A stretch of DNA of 64,000 bases from Nonlabens sp. Ci31 (GTDB taxonomy: Bacteria > Bacteroidota > Bacteroidia > Flavobacteriales > Flavobacteriaceae): the NCBI RefSeq assembly GCF_012974865.1, contig NZ_CP043633.1, positions 3,097,501 to 3,161,500 on the forward strand, written 5' to 3'. Below are positions 19,122-28,452 of this stretch, piece by piece. The translations under genes and the position numbers were made by a program. The notes beneath the pieces were generated by a model. It ran no database searches. It was given only the letters and a program-made list of their open reading frames with translations, and was not told where the DNA came from. Within the stretch, counting starts at the first letter, position 1. Each line of letters opens with the position of its first letter.

Positions 19122-20165
19122 CTACTTGTTATTCTTTGCAATCCACCTTCTATATTCTGCAGCATTGCGATTGTGCTGTGCGAGCGTTTTAGCAAACTTA
19201 TGGTAACCAAAATTCTGTACATCGGCTACAAAATATAAGTAGTCGTGATTTTCTGGGTGGAGCACCGCATTAATGGCAGATAGATCAGGAGTCACAATAG
19301 GACCTGGTGGCAAAGTAGCATACTTATAGGTATTGTAGGGATTATCAATCTCTAGATACACATAAAGTACCTGCTTAATTTGTTGGTCAAAATCATTTTC
19401 TGTTATTTTCTTTGCATAAATCACTGTAGGATCTGCATCTAGTTTGATACCTCTAGAAAGTCGGTTGAGATAGACTCCAGCAACTCTCGGCATTTCGTCC
19501 ACCTTAGCGGTTTCCTTTTGAACTATAGAAGCCAGTGTGTAGACTTCACTAGGTGAAAGATCTAATTTTTTTGCTTTAGCACGTTTTTCGGCAGTCCAAA
19601 ATTGATTGTGATAATCCAACATTTTATCTCTAAAACGAGCTGCTGTCGTATTCCAATAGGTCTCATACGAATTGGATAAGTACAAACTCAAAGCGTTTTG
19701 GGCATTCAGCTTATTCTCCTTTAAAAATTCTGGGTCACGCATCGCGTTTAAAAAACTAAGACTGTCCGGTTCCATTTGTTGTGATAACCTTCCAGCGAGG
19801 TTTTCCAGACGTTCTTGGTTATTAAAAGTGACTTTAATAGGCCTATTTTGACTACGTACCGTGTTGATGATCTCGTTATTATTAGAGCCTTTTTTGATGA
19901 GAAACCGACCTGATTTTACGTTTTCATGATACTTCTTTTTTACAGCGGTAGTATGTAAATCCTCCCGATTCTTAACTCCATCTGCAATGATCAAAAAAGC
20001 GGTGTTGTAATCGGCATCGGTTGGAATAAAAACTTCGTAGGTTTCTGACTCAAAATTAGTGTTTGGTGAAAAGAGTACCGCCCATACGTTATAGGCAAAG
20101 AATCCCATGATAACAAGCCCTACCAGCACTATTCCAAGGATGATTTTTTTGTAATTACTATTCAT
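19122..20165 (-). CDS. mltG: Endolytic murein transglycosylase MltG
   Basis: A 347-residue YceG-like enzyme that cuts nascent glycan strands. It has one N-terminal membrane helix (KIILGIVLVGLVIMGFFAYNV). The C-terminal domain carries LASIVQKETAKVDEMPRVAGVYLNRL with the catalytic Glu, LDADPTVIYA and NPYNTYKYATLPPGPIVTP. The start overlaps the end of the GNAT gene by 8 bp, giving a three-gene unit dapF-GNAT-mltG. Confidence 0.95.
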   Translation of the reverse strand: MNSNYKKIILGIVLVGLVIMGFFAYNVWAVLFSPNTNFESETYEVFIPTDADYNTAFLIIADGVKNREDLHTTAVKKKYHENVKSGRFLIKKGSNNNEIINTVRSQNRPIKVTFNNQERLENLAGRLSQQMEPDSLSFLNAMRDPEFLKENKLNAQNALSLYLSNSYETYWNTTAARFRDKMLDYHNQFWTAEKRAKAKKLDLSPSEVYTLASIVQKETAKVDEMPRVAGVYLNRLSRGIKLDADPTVIYAKKITENDFDQQIKQVLYVYLEIDNPYNTYKYATLPPGPIVTPDLSAINAVLHPENHDYLYFVADVQNFGYHKFAKTLAQHNRNAAEYRRWIAKNNK

Positions 20166-20679
20166 TGATCAGTTGATAAAGATGTTCGTTTTTATAAGAT
20201 TTTTCTGTGGCAATCCAGTCTTTTTTAATTCCGCTTTCGCGAAAGCGAACCCTTTCAAACAGTTTGCGACTTGCCATATTATCTTCACTAATACTGGCAT
20301 ATAATTGATGTAGTCTTAAATGTTTAAAAGCATAGTCGATGATCAATTCCAACCCAGAAGTAGCAAGGCCTTGTGACCGATCTGATTCTTGAGAGATCAC
20401 AATTCCTACTCCAGCGCGTTTGTGATACGGATCAAAATCATACAGGTCTACCACTCCTTTTATTTCATTTTGTCTAGTACAAATAGCAAGTCTCAATTGC
20501 TTTACTTCGTATATATCACGGTGTGCATTCTCTAAGTATTCCCTGATGGTGAATTTAGAAAAAGGAGTGATGGTGTGACCAAACTCCCATAAATCTGGAT
20601 TGTTCTCGAGTTGATAAATAAAATCTAAATCCTCTGGGTCAACGGCTCGTAAGCTACATATGTCATTTTGTAACATCAT
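20158..20679 (-). CDS. GNAT-family N-acetyltransferase (RimJ/RimL type)
   Basis: A 173-residue acetyltransferase: LRAVDPEDLDFIYQLENNPDLWEFG at the start, GVGIVISQESDRSQGLATSGLELIIDYAF as the acetyl-CoA loop, and LYASISEDNMASRKLFERVRF. It overlaps dapF by 4 bp and mltG by 8 bp. The palindrome CGCTTTCGCGAAAGCG lies within the 3' part (20232-20247) and encodes part of RVRFRESG. Substrate unknown. Confidence 0.9.
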   Translation of the reverse strand: MMLQNDICSLRAVDPEDLDFIYQLENNPDLWEFGHTITPFSKFTIREYLENAHRDIYEVKQLRLAICTRQNEIKGVVDLYDFDPYHKRAGVGIVISQESDRSQGLATSGLELIIDYAFKHLRLHQLYASISEDNMASRKLFERVRFRESGIKKDWIATEKSYKNEHLYQLINE

Positions 20680-21458
20680 AGGTTGATCTCGCCTTTAAAA
20701 ACTTGTATTGCTGGACCAGTAAGCCATATATCTTCATATCCTTGTGGTGTAGGCTGGAATTTCACCTTTAACTCACCACCTGGTGTGTGAAGAATTACTT
20801 CGTTATTTTTAGTTTGCTGGGTACTGTGCATCGCTAATGCCACTGCGGTAACTCCTGTACCACAGCTCAATGTCTCGTCTTCTACGCCTCGTTCGTAAGT
20901 GCGTACTTTGAACACATGACCTCCTTGCGGCTCTACAAAATTGATATTGGCACCTTCTTTACCGTACAATTTATTCCTTAAATACCTGCCTTGAGTAAGG
21001 ACATCGATATGGTCCAGATCATCTGTTAACTCTACATGATGTGGCGATCCAGTATGAGTAAAAACATGTCCATCAAAAACTTGTACCGCAGGCACATTAC
21101 TCATTTGCAGACTGACCGAACCCTTATCAAATAAATGTGCATGATGCACTCCGTCTGTGGCTTCAAAGCTGGCATGATCCTTTATAATTCCTAAAAACTG
21201 CGCAAAACTTACTAAACAACGGCCACCATTTCCACACATGCTACTTTCCTTACCATCTGCATTGTAATAGACCATAGTAAAATCAAGGCTGTCGTGATTT
21301 TCTAGCAGCAGCAATCCATCTGCTCCTATTCCAAATTTTCGATCACAGAGATGAGCGATAAGCTCCGTGTCTTTTTTGTCAAAAGAATGCTTGCGGTTAT
21401 CGATGATAACGAAGTCGTTACCCGTGCCTTGATACTTAAAGAATGAGATTGTGTCCAT
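20676..21458 (-). CDS. dapF: Diaminopimelate epimerase
   Basis: A 260-residue enzyme that converts LL- to meso-diaminopimelate for lysine and peptidoglycan. The two catalytic cysteines are visible in SSMCGNGGRC and ETLSCGTGVTAVA; FFKYQGTGNDFVIID is the family start. It is first of a three-gene unit with overlapping starts, and its neighbour mltG also acts on the wall. Confidence 0.96.
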   Translation of the reverse strand: MDTISFFKYQGTGNDFVIIDNRKHSFDKKDTELIAHLCDRKFGIGADGLLLLENHDSLDFTMVYYNADGKESSMCGNGGRCLVSFAQFLGIIKDHASFEATDGVHHAHLFDKGSVSLQMSNVPAVQVFDGHVFTHTGSPHHVELTDDLDHIDVLTQGRYLRNKLYGKEGANINFVEPQGGHVFKVRTYERGVEDETLSCGTGVTAVALAMHSTQQTKNNEVILHTPGGELKVKFQPTPQGYEDIWLTGPAIQVFKGEINL

Positions 21459-21619
21459 TGCTACAAAAATACAGTAAGTGATTGAATTTTCTAAGTGTTA
21501 AACAGCGTTAAACCTATTTATTAAACACAATTTAATCTGTAATTTAGGTTGTGGAGCCAGAATTTGTAACAATTCATTCTAATTACCGAAAAATTGTTCT
21601 TAATTAAAAAAAAAAGCAC

Positions 21620-23029
21620 ATGAAATCATTTATCAAGACATTAGGGATAGCCATCCTTGGTGGCGCAGTTGTTTTAGGATCTTATAAATTCTTTTTTGAG
21701 GAAGATCCCCTACAACGCACGTACACAAAACAAACACAAATAGAAGATACGCTGTCTGTTTCGCCCGTAAATTATGTGGCTAGCACCTCCATAGCAGGAG
21801 TTGATTTTACAGAAGCTGCAGAAAAGACCGTACATGCCGTAGTTCACGTTAAAAACAAAACTGTTTCAAGAGTACGACAATCTTGGTCAGATTTAAGGTC
21901 TGGCCGCGTGCCGTACAGAGAAACTATAGGAAGCGGAAGTGGTGTTATCATCACAGAAGATGGTTATATCGTGACCAATAATCACGTGATCGCGAATGCT
22001 CGTGAGCTAGAAGTGACTTTAAATAACAATAAGACTTACAAAGCAAAGTTAATAGGAGCAGAACCTAATAGCGATATTGCTCTTTTAAAAATTGATGCTG
22101 ATGAAGCCTTGCCTTATATTGTATTTGGCAATTCTGACCAGACTAGAATTGGCGAGTGGGTACTTGCCGTAGGAAATCCATTTAACCTGACCAGCACGGT
22201 GACTGCGGGAATTATAAGTGCCAAAGGTCGTGATCTCGATGAAACAGACGCTAACGTACAAAGCTTTATACAAACTGATGCCGCTGTTAACCCAGGGAAT
22301 TCTGGTGGAGCGCTAGTCAATACTAATGGGGAGTTAATAGGGATCAATACGGCGATTGCTTCTAAAACCGGATCTTACGTAGGTTACTCCTTTGCGGTAC
22401 CTTCTAACAATGCTCGTAAAATCATTAACGATATCATGGAGTTTGGTTTTGTTCAAAAAGGAATGTTGGGAATAAGCGGTGGCGATCTCAATGGAAACAT
22501 TGCAGATGAATTAGACATAAATGAAAGTGAAGGGATTTTCGTTTCTGCGGTTTTAGAAGATAGTGGTGCTGCACGTGCTGGACTGCGCAGTGGTGACGTG
22601 ATTACGAGGATTGATGATATCAAAATGAAGAAGTTTTCAGATCTGACAGGATATGTCAACAGTAAAAACCCTGGAGATAAAGTCGTTGCTACTGTATTGA
22701 GAGATCAGAAGGTGATGAACGTAACGATCGAACTAACCAAAAACAGTACCGTAAGCATACCTTCTATCGATATGGATTTGCGCAATCTTACAGAAGAAGA
22801 TCGCAGGCAATTTAAAGTAACTGACGGAGTGAAAATCGTTGCTACTACTGGCGGCCTTTCCAAGTATGATTTAAGAAATTACATCATCACTAAAATTAAT
22901 GAGGAGGATGTAAATGATATTGATGACGTACAACAACTATTAAGAAGGTTACCTCCTAATGGTACCATCTTGATACAAATGAAAAATAGTGCCGGAGAAG
23001 TGGAACGTTTTAGATATACAATGGATTAG
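21620..23029 (+). CDS. HtrA/DegP-type periplasmic serine protease
   Basis: A 469-residue trypsin-like protease with an N-terminal membrane or signal segment (residues 5-25). The triad is His122 (NNHVI), Asp152 (SDIALL) and Ser228 (GNSGGALV). Two PDZ-type domains follow (about 270-360, with EGIFVSAVLEDSGAARAGLR, and 385-469). It degrades or refolds damaged envelope proteins. The stop codon lies in GATTAG, the unit of the tandem repeat that starts there. A second copy of its last ~50 bp occurs at 24476-24528. Confidence 0.95.
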   Translation: MKSFIKTLGIAILGGAVVLGSYKFFFEEDPLQRTYTKQTQIEDTLSVSPVNYVASTSIAGVDFTEAAEKTVHAVVHVKNKTVSRVRQSWSDLRSGRVPYRETIGSGSGVIITEDGYIVTNNHVIANARELEVTLNNNKTYKAKLIGAEPNSDIALLKIDADEALPYIVFGNSDQTRIGEWVLAVGNPFNLTSTVTAGIISAKGRDLDETDANVQSFIQTDAAVNPGNSGGALVNTNGELIGINTAIASKTGSYVGYSFAVPSNNARKIINDIMEFGFVQKGMLGISGGDLNGNIADELDINESEGIFVSAVLEDSGAARAGLRSGDVITRIDDIKMKKFSDLTGYVNSKNPGDKVVATVLRDQKVMNVTIELTKNSTVSIPSIDMDLRNLTEEDRRQFKVTDGVKIVATTGGLSKYDLRNYIITKINEEDVNDIDDVQQLLRRLPPNGTILIQMKNSAGEVERFRYTMD

Positions 23030-23218
23030 GAGATTAGGTGATTAGTTGATTAGTGGATTAGTTGATTAGGTGATTAGGTGATTAGGTGATTAGTTGATTA
23101 GGTGATTAGGTGATTAGGTGATTAGGTTGATTAGGTGATTAGGTGATTAGTGGATTAGGTGATTAGTGGATTAAGTGATTAGTGGATTAGGTGATTAGGT
23201 GATTAGGTGATTAGGTGA
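23026..23218 (+). repeat. 9-bp tandem repeat, about 21 units
   Basis: About 190 bp of head-to-tail units near GTGATTAGG, with variants such as GTTGATTAG and GTGGATTAG. The array begins in the stop codon of the htrA gene and ends before a terminator. Unit lengths are mostly 9 bp with a few of 8 or 10. It should vary in copy number between strains and does not encode the protease itself. Confidence 0.95.
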
Positions 23219-23224
23219 AATTTA

Positions 23225-23266
23225 AAAATCTCCAGATGGCATAGATGCTCATTTGGAGATTTTTTT
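23225..23266 (+). terminator. Terminator after the tandem repeat
   Basis: AAATCTCCAGATG pairs with CATTTGGAGATTT (one G-T pair) around a ~10-nt loop, followed by T7. It probably ends the htrA transcript, so the repeat would lie in its 3' untranslated part. Confidence 0.85.
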
Positions 23267-23302
23267 ATTTTACTATAATTATATTTGGGAAAAACAAGCT
23301 AA

Positions 23303-24175
23303 ATGAAGTACAAATCCCACATTTATTTATTAACTGTGCTATTAATTGCTTCTTGTAACAACGATAAAAAAATTGTTCCTGATAATTTGAGAAAACTATC
23401 AGAAAAAGAACAAATTGAAATCGCTGAGAAAAGAATGAATTACAATTATGATACTGTTGTTTACAAAAATGAAGCTGGGGAAACGATTACAGCAGACTCC
23501 ATAGCTAAAATATCCACTGATGAGAATTTTGCTTCAGATGTATATTTAAATAAAAGTAACGAACCAGAAATTATTATAATTCGCCGAGCTACAGAGCATG
23601 ACAAAGATTTTATAAGTCAGATAGCAGCAATCTACAACCAAGAAGTAGTTGAGCCCGTCCTCATAATAGATATTGATTGCGCTCAAATTAAAGAAATATT
23701 AATCGAAGTGTACTCATTAGACCAAAATATGAGAATGGATGGCAGTCCATTTGATCCTAGCATAGACCGTGAAAATTTGGTCAAAGTGATAAGCTTAATT
23801 GAAAATTGTGGAATGCCTACTTTAGAAAATGTAAATAAAAAGGAACTGTTAGCAATTTGGCTGGTCTTTCAACACGCTGATAATTACCATCGCAAAAAAT
23901 ATTTACCCCAATTAAAGAAATCTGCCGAAAATGGCGATTTAAGAAAAAGTGAAATGGCGCTTATGGAAGATAGAATCTTAATGGATGATAGAAAACCACA
24001 AATTTATGGTTCACAAATTACTGATAATGAAGAAAGAAACGGCTGGATGTTATATGACTTAGAAAATCCAGAAAGTGTCGACCGAAGAAGAGCTGACGTT
24101 GGACTTGAACCTCTAAACGAATATGTAAAGCAATGGGATATTGAATTTGATATTAAGCAAAACAAGTTAAATTAA
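23303..24175 (+). CDS. DUF6624-like lipoprotein
   Basis: A 290-residue lipoprotein. The signal and lipobox are LLTVLLIASC, giving Cys at about residue 18. The C-terminal half has the DUF6624 pattern: LLAIWLVFQHADNYHRKKYL, LRKSEMALMEDRILMDDRKPQIYGSQI and VDRRRADVGLEPLNEYVKQW. Function of that domain is not known to me. The gene is bounded by the tandem repeat on the left and a duplicate of the htrA tail on the right, which suggests it came in by recombination. Codon use is AT-rich like the cassette genes at 47-63 kb. Confidence 0.8.
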   Translation: MKYKSHIYLLTVLLIASCNNDKKIVPDNLRKLSEKEQIEIAEKRMNYNYDTVVYKNEAGETITADSIAKISTDENFASDVYLNKSNEPEIIIIRRATEHDKDFISQIAAIYNQEVVEPVLIIDIDCAQIKEILIEVYSLDQNMRMDGSPFDPSIDRENLVKVISLIENCGMPTLENVNKKELLAIWLVFQHADNYHRKKYLPQLKKSAENGDLRKSEMALMEDRILMDDRKPQIYGSQITDNEERNGWMLYDLENPESVDRRRADVGLEPLNEYVKQWDIEFDIKQNKLN

Positions 24176-24836
24176 GCACAATAAAACATACACCTAATAA
24201 CGAGGTAGTTATTTATATAACTTAAAATTTATTTACGAATCCGCTTAGTTTTTAAATTAATTCCTCGTTAAATTAGACTCAGCAGGTAATTATTTTAAAA
24301 ATAAAAAATCCATATAGAAATTAGGAAGCTTTTGGGATCTCTTAAAATTCTAAAGATGAAAAGTATCAAGGCCTTCTTGATGGGGGGCTGAATGTTTTTT
24401 AATGAATATGGTTCCCTTAGTCGCTCCTATAGATAAAGTAAAAAAAAGTGAATTCTAATACCAAGTTATTACACAGATGTAAAATAGTGCCGGAGAATTG
24501 GAACGTTTTAGATATACAATGAATTAGTTATGAGGTATGATGAATTCCTATAAGCTTCATTTATTTAGTTGGTGGGACTTTAAATTATCAAAAAATGCCA
24601 TTTAAATTCTCCTACAAAAAAGCAGACTTCCGTCTGCTCAATAGAAAGCACACTGTAGGCGACAAAATAGATTCTTAACGGCGCAATTTATTCCGCTGGT
24701 GAGCATTGAAAAGGTTAAGAATTTATATCTCCGATAACAAAGTAGAATTTATTGTGCCGGTTATAAATTCTAAAGTCTCCAAATGATCTCAAAACATTTA
24801 GGGACTTTTACGTGTCATTATAAAAGATAAATACGG
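24176..24836. other. Gene-free stretch with a duplicate of the htrA 3' end
   Basis: About 660 bp without an intact gene. At 24476-24528 it carries a near copy of htrA 22979-23031 (shared AATAGTGCCGGAGAA and GGAACGTTTTAGATATACAA, and even the GAATTAG stop region). A short frame at 24595-24678 (MPFKFSYKKADFRLLNRKHT) has no support beyond being open. Nothing else was recognised. Confidence 0.75.
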
Positions 24837-25103
24837 GTGAATACAAAGCTAACATTGGCTATTGACAAAGCAATTATAGAAGAAGCAAAAGCTTACGCAT
24901 CTTCAAGCGGTAGTAGCTTATCTGCTGTGATAGAAGAGTACTTGAAAGCGATTACTGTACCTAAGAAAAAAACGCAAGTCCAACTTAATGAAGAAGTTAG
25001 TTTAGTGTTAGGATCTGTGACCATAAACGAAGAAAGAAGCTACAAAGAATTGCGTGATGAAGCCGTGACTGATAAATATCTGAAAGGAATAAAGTTATTT
25101 TAG
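24837..25103 (+). CDS. DUF6364-like antitoxin
   Basis: An 88-residue ribbon-helix-helix-like protein (LTLAIDKAIIEEAKAYASSS then LSAVIEEYLKAI) that pairs with PIN-domain RNases in Bacteroidota. It starts with GTG. It precedes a PIN gene that is broken, so this antitoxin is now probably an orphan. Confidence 0.75.
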   Translation: MNTKLTLAIDKAIIEEAKAYASSSGSSLSAVIEEYLKAITVPKKKTQVQLNEEVSLVLGSVTINEERSYKELRDEAVTDKYLKGIKLF

Positions 25104-25497
25104 ATACTAATTTATTGTTAGACTTTTTATTGGACAGAAAGCCTTTTAGTAGAGATGTTGCAGTTTTTTTAAATCACTTATCAAATTCTGATCTAGTTTT
25201 AGATGTTGCTTCTATCAGTTTGCAAAATATCAACTACATTATCGCAAAAGCCAAAAACAGGAAATCTGCCCACTTAAAAATATCAAAAATTAATAGTTTA
25301 GTAAATGTGTTGAATGTCGGGCAGAAAGAAATCCATCCCATCTATCTAAATTTAAAGATTTTGAAGATGGATTCCAAAATTTCTGTGCCTCAAAAAATAA
25401 TCATAGCATCATTATTACTGGCCATGTAAAAGATTATAAAGAAAGTGAATTATCAATTCGTACTCCAGAAGAGTATTTGGCTTTGATTGCTACCTAA
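25091..25497 (+). pseudogene. PIN-domain toxin, broken
   Basis: The first part reads KVILDTNLLLDFLLDRKPFS, the PIN start with the metal-binding Asp, but the frame has no ATG, GTG or TTG at the expected place: an upstream stop at about 25076 is followed only by ATA and ATT codons. The C-terminal part (FKDFEDGFQNFCAS...IIITGHVKDYKESELSIRTPEEYLAL) is in another frame. A one-base loss near 25315-25340 explains the shift. Both defects point to an inactive toxin. The end overlaps the stop of the convergent HAAS gene. Confidence 0.8.
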
Positions 25498-26204
25498 TCC
25501 ACAAGTTGGTATTCTGGGTAGGTCTCTTGGAGGTATTCTTCTGCTCGTTTAGGTATTTCCACGAGCATGACATAGATCATGATGCACATAAGTACAAACA
25601 GAAAGCTTATGCCACCTAATACGTAATCATTACTAGTTGCTAATGACTCTGTATTAGGCATAATAATATTAAAAATGTGTATAGGTATTAAGCCAAAGCC
25701 AAGGCCAACACCTTGCTGCATAATCATATCTTTAAACAACCATTTTTTTTCTCCACTTTCCTCAGCTCGCTTTCTTTTGCGGTAATTTGAAACGATCAAG
25801 ATTGCAAAATAACCAAAGCATAATATAACTAAAATGCCTAGAAAATAATCTGGGGTTATAGTCAGCAATCGCAACAAATAGAAAACCAAAAAGCTGAATA
25901 AAACCAACATAAATATTTTAGGTATTTTAAAAAAACCTAGAACGTGTTTCCATATCAATTTAGAATACTTTTTACCTAACGACTTCTGGCGTTCTTCTAC
26001 TACATCCATAAAGCCAAAAACTCCAAATTTCTTAAACTCCCTTTGTAGGGCATCTTCAAAGCTTAACATAGGGTTTTCTTCCCATTGTTGCTCAATACCA
26101 TTTGCTAGATGATCTACTAGCTCTGATTGCAAATCATACCATTCTACGTAGTGTTTTCTAGTAAAGCTAAACAGTTGTTCAATTTGGATGGCATTTACCT
26201 TCAT
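25494..26204 (-). CDS. HAAS-type membrane protein, partner of the PadR regulator
   Basis: A 236-residue membrane protein. The N-terminal ~85 residues are soluble helices resembling the HAAS domain, followed by four to six membrane helices (FMLVLFSFLVFYLLRLL, YFLGILVILCFGYFAILIV and others). Genes of this type follow PadR regulators in many bacteria. It starts 1 bp after the PadR gene. Role unknown. Confidence 0.75.
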   Translation of the reverse strand: MKVNAIQIEQLFSFTRKHYVEWYDLQSELVDHLANGIEQQWEENPMLSFEDALQREFKKFGVFGFMDVVEERQKSLGKKYSKLIWKHVLGFFKIPKIFMLVLFSFLVFYLLRLLTITPDYFLGILVILCFGYFAILIVSNYRKRKRAEESGEKKWLFKDMIMQQGVGLGFGLIPIHIFNIIMPNTESLATSNDYVLGGISFLFVLMCIMIYVMLVEIPKRAEEYLQETYPEYQLVD

Positions 26205-26205
26205 A

Positions 26206-26541
26206 CTAATAAGCTAATTTAGGATTAATAATGGCTTGCATGTTTTCCATATACTCTTTAAGCTCTGCAAGCATGGCAACGGTTTGTTTTTTTCCTTGTG
26301 GTGTCAACGAATAATATTTGCGAATTCGGTTCTCTACCTTCTCAGCAGCAACTTTCAAATGCCCTTCTGACTCTAATTTATGAAGTGATGGGTACAAAGC
26401 CCCTTCCTTAATATCCATACGGCCCCCGGTTATTTCTTTCACTTTTTGAGTGATCTCATAACCGTACATTTTGCCTTCTTGCTCGAGTAATCGCATGATA
26501 ATAGTGGTTAAACTACCTCTGTATAATTGATTATTTGACAT
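26206..26541 (-). CDS. PadR-family transcriptional regulator
   Basis: A 111-residue winged-helix regulator: LYRGSLTTIIMRLLEQEGKMYGYEI then KEGALYPSLHKLESEGHL, with the PadR pattern of recognition helix plus wing, and a short C-terminal helix for dimer formation. It probably represses its own operon through the twin palindromes just upstream. Confidence 0.93.
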   Translation of the reverse strand: MSNNQLYRGSLTTIIMRLLEQEGKMYGYEITQKVKEITGGRMDIKEGALYPSLHKLESEGHLKVAAEKVENRIRKYYSLTPQGKKQTVAMLAELKEYMENMQAIINPKLAY

Positions 26542-26582
26542 ACCTAAGATTCTTAGGTGTAAATATACATAAGAATCTTAGG
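26542..26582. promoter_or_regulatory. Twin PadR operators
   Basis: The palindrome ACCTAAGATTCTTAGGT (26542-26558) and a second, nearly full copy TAAGAATCTTAGG (26570-26582) lie immediately upstream of the PadR start. Centres are about 26 bp apart. Two-fold symmetry and position fit a binding site for the PadR dimer. Confidence 0.8.
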
Positions 26583-26809
26583 CAAGCAAATCAATCTGGT
26601 AAAAATTGTCTTCTTTCTACTTTTTAGATTTGTAGAATTCTTTAGGATCCAGACTTTTTATCTACTCCTGTTTTCAGAATACAGGAGTCTGAGAAGATAC
26701 ATTCTAGTTAAATATTTAAAAGTTTTAATCTATGGACAGCTAACAGTTCAGTGAAGTGAGCACCGTATATATTTTGTTTGCTTTGTGTTTATTTATATTT
26801 TTTATAAGG

Positions 26810-26827
26810 CCGCTTTCGCGAAAGCGG
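26810..26827. repeat. CGCTTTCGCGAAAGCG palindrome (intergenic)
   Basis: An exact copy extended to CCGCTTTCGCGAAAGCGG, between the PadR operon and GAPDH. The remaining intergenic stretch (26583-26904) shows no gene. Confidence 0.9.
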
Positions 26828-26904
26828 AGCTGACATCAAACTGGTCCCGAACAGCCATCAAGATACCGTATGAAAAAATTTAGAATTAAGTCATAATTAA
26901 TTTC

Positions 26905-26933
26905 ACTATAACGTTATAGTATGATTACTTTTG
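26905..26933 (+). promoter_or_regulatory. GAPDH promoter with palindromic operator
   Basis: The 16-bp perfect palindrome ACTATAACGTTATAGT (26905-26920) is followed at 26926-26933 by TACTTTTG, which matches the Bacteroidota -7 box TAnnTTTG. The start codon is 32 bp downstream. The palindrome covers the spacer between -33 and -7, a place suited to repression; the regulator is unknown. Confidence 0.7.
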
Positions 26934-26964
26934 CAAAAATTTTAAACACATTAAACCCACATTT

Positions 26965-28416
26965 ATGAGTAACCCGATAGATACTTATGAAAAAGAGCTC
27001 GCTTTTCAAACCGACAGACGACGTGCAGCTGTCGCCTTTATAAAAGCTGTAAGCGATTTATGGTACGACCGTTCTATAGAATTGGTTCTTTTTAGAAACC
27101 AATTGATCGATAGAAACGTGAGCCAAATCATTAATTTACATGAATATGCTGGCCAATTTGTTCAAAAGCCTATTTCGGTTTTTGATAGTGTGGAAATTGC
27201 TCAAGCAATTCTATCCTTAGACTTACCGCCTTCTAAACTAGATATAGGTAAACTTACTTATGAGTACCATTTGGAGGAAAATGAAATGCAAGACGCCATG
27301 AGTTTTGTGATGAACAAACTAGGAGATGCTCAAAAATCAGAAGAAATCACTCCTAAAGATGTGGTTCTTTATGGTTTTGGTCGAATAGGTAGGTTACTTG
27401 CCCGCGAATTAATGTCCAAAGCAGGAAAAGGAAGCCAACTCAGATTGCGTGCTATTGTTACTCGTGGAGCAATTACAGAATCTGTTTTAGAAAAACGTGC
27501 TTCACTCCTGGCCCAAGACAGTGTTCATGGTGATTTTTCTGGAACAGTGGGTTACAATGTAGAGCAGGAATCTCTTATTGTAAATGGAACCACTGTAAAA
27601 TTGATCAGTGCTACTGCGCCTGAAGAAATAGATTATACGGCTTACGGTATACATAATGCTCTTATTATTGATAATACGGGAGCTTTTAGAGATGATGTTG
27701 CCTTAGCACGTCACTTAAAAGCAAAAGGGGCTCATAAAGTGTTGCTTACTGCACCTGGTAAAGGAATACCTAACATCGTACACGGTGTCAATCATTTGGA
27801 ATACGATCCAGATCAAGTAGATATTTTCTCTGCTGCCAGTTGTACGACTAATGCCATTACTCCTGTTTTAAAGGCGATAGAAGATAGTTTTGGTGTAAAA
27901 AAAGGACATTTAGAGACCATACATGCCTATACCAACGATCAGAATCTAGTAGACAATATGCACAGCAAGTACCGCCGTGGTCGTGCTGCTGCATTGAACA
28001 TGGTAATTACAGAGACTGGGGCTGGCCAAGCGGTAAGCAAGGCGCTTCCTTCTTTTGAAGGGAAATTAACCTCTAATGCCATACGTGTCCCTGTACCTAA
28101 TGGTTCTCTAGCAATTTTAAACTTAGAATTAGAAACTGCTACCTCTAAAGATGCGCTTAACGCTACTCTTAAGAAATATGCACTAGAAGGTGATCTGGTA
28201 GAACAAATCAAATACTCTATAGATAACGAGTTGGTTTCCAGTGATATTATAGGATCTAATGCGCCCTCCATTTATGATTCTAACGCTACCATCGTAGGAC
28301 CTGACGGTAAAAATGTAGTGATTTATGTATGGTATGATAATGAATACGGTTACAGTCATCAGGTCATACGACTGGCTAAATATATTGCTAAGGTGAGAAG
28401 ATTTACCTATTACTAG
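26965..28416 (+). CDS. gap: Glyceraldehyde-3-phosphate dehydrogenase, long form
   Basis: A 483-residue GAPDH for glycolysis or gluconeogenesis. The first ~130 residues are an extra helical region; then comes the NAD fold (YGFGRIGRLLAREL, 136-149) and the active site SAASCTTNAITPVL (Cys293). WYDNEYGYSHQVIRLA closes the domain. The long form is common in flavobacteria, often alongside a standard GAPDH, and may favour the gluconeogenic direction, which would suit the glyoxylate genes here. That assignment is inferred. Confidence 0.95.
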   Translation: MSNPIDTYEKELAFQTDRRRAAVAFIKAVSDLWYDRSIELVLFRNQLIDRNVSQIINLHEYAGQFVQKPISVFDSVEIAQAILSLDLPPSKLDIGKLTYEYHLEENEMQDAMSFVMNKLGDAQKSEEITPKDVVLYGFGRIGRLLARELMSKAGKGSQLRLRAIVTRGAITESVLEKRASLLAQDSVHGDFSGTVGYNVEQESLIVNGTTVKLISATAPEEIDYTAYGIHNALIIDNTGAFRDDVALARHLKAKGAHKVLLTAPGKGIPNIVHGVNHLEYDPDQVDIFSAASCTTNAITPVLKAIEDSFGVKKGHLETIHAYTNDQNLVDNMHSKYRRGRAAALNMVITETGAGQAVSKALPSFEGKLTSNAIRVPVPNGSLAILNLELETATSKDALNATLKKYALEGDLVEQIKYSIDNELVSSDIIGSNAPSIYDSNATIVGPDGKNVVIYVWYDNEYGYSHQVIRLAKYIAKVRRFTYY

Positions 28417-28452
28417 AAGTTAAAAATTCTTGTTGAAATTTTCTAAAACGTG

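Noticed and set aside
23026..23218. Tandem repeat as CRISPR or coding repeat
   Set aside because: There are no spacers, and every unit contains a TAG in one frame; it is a simple short tandem repeat after a stop codon.
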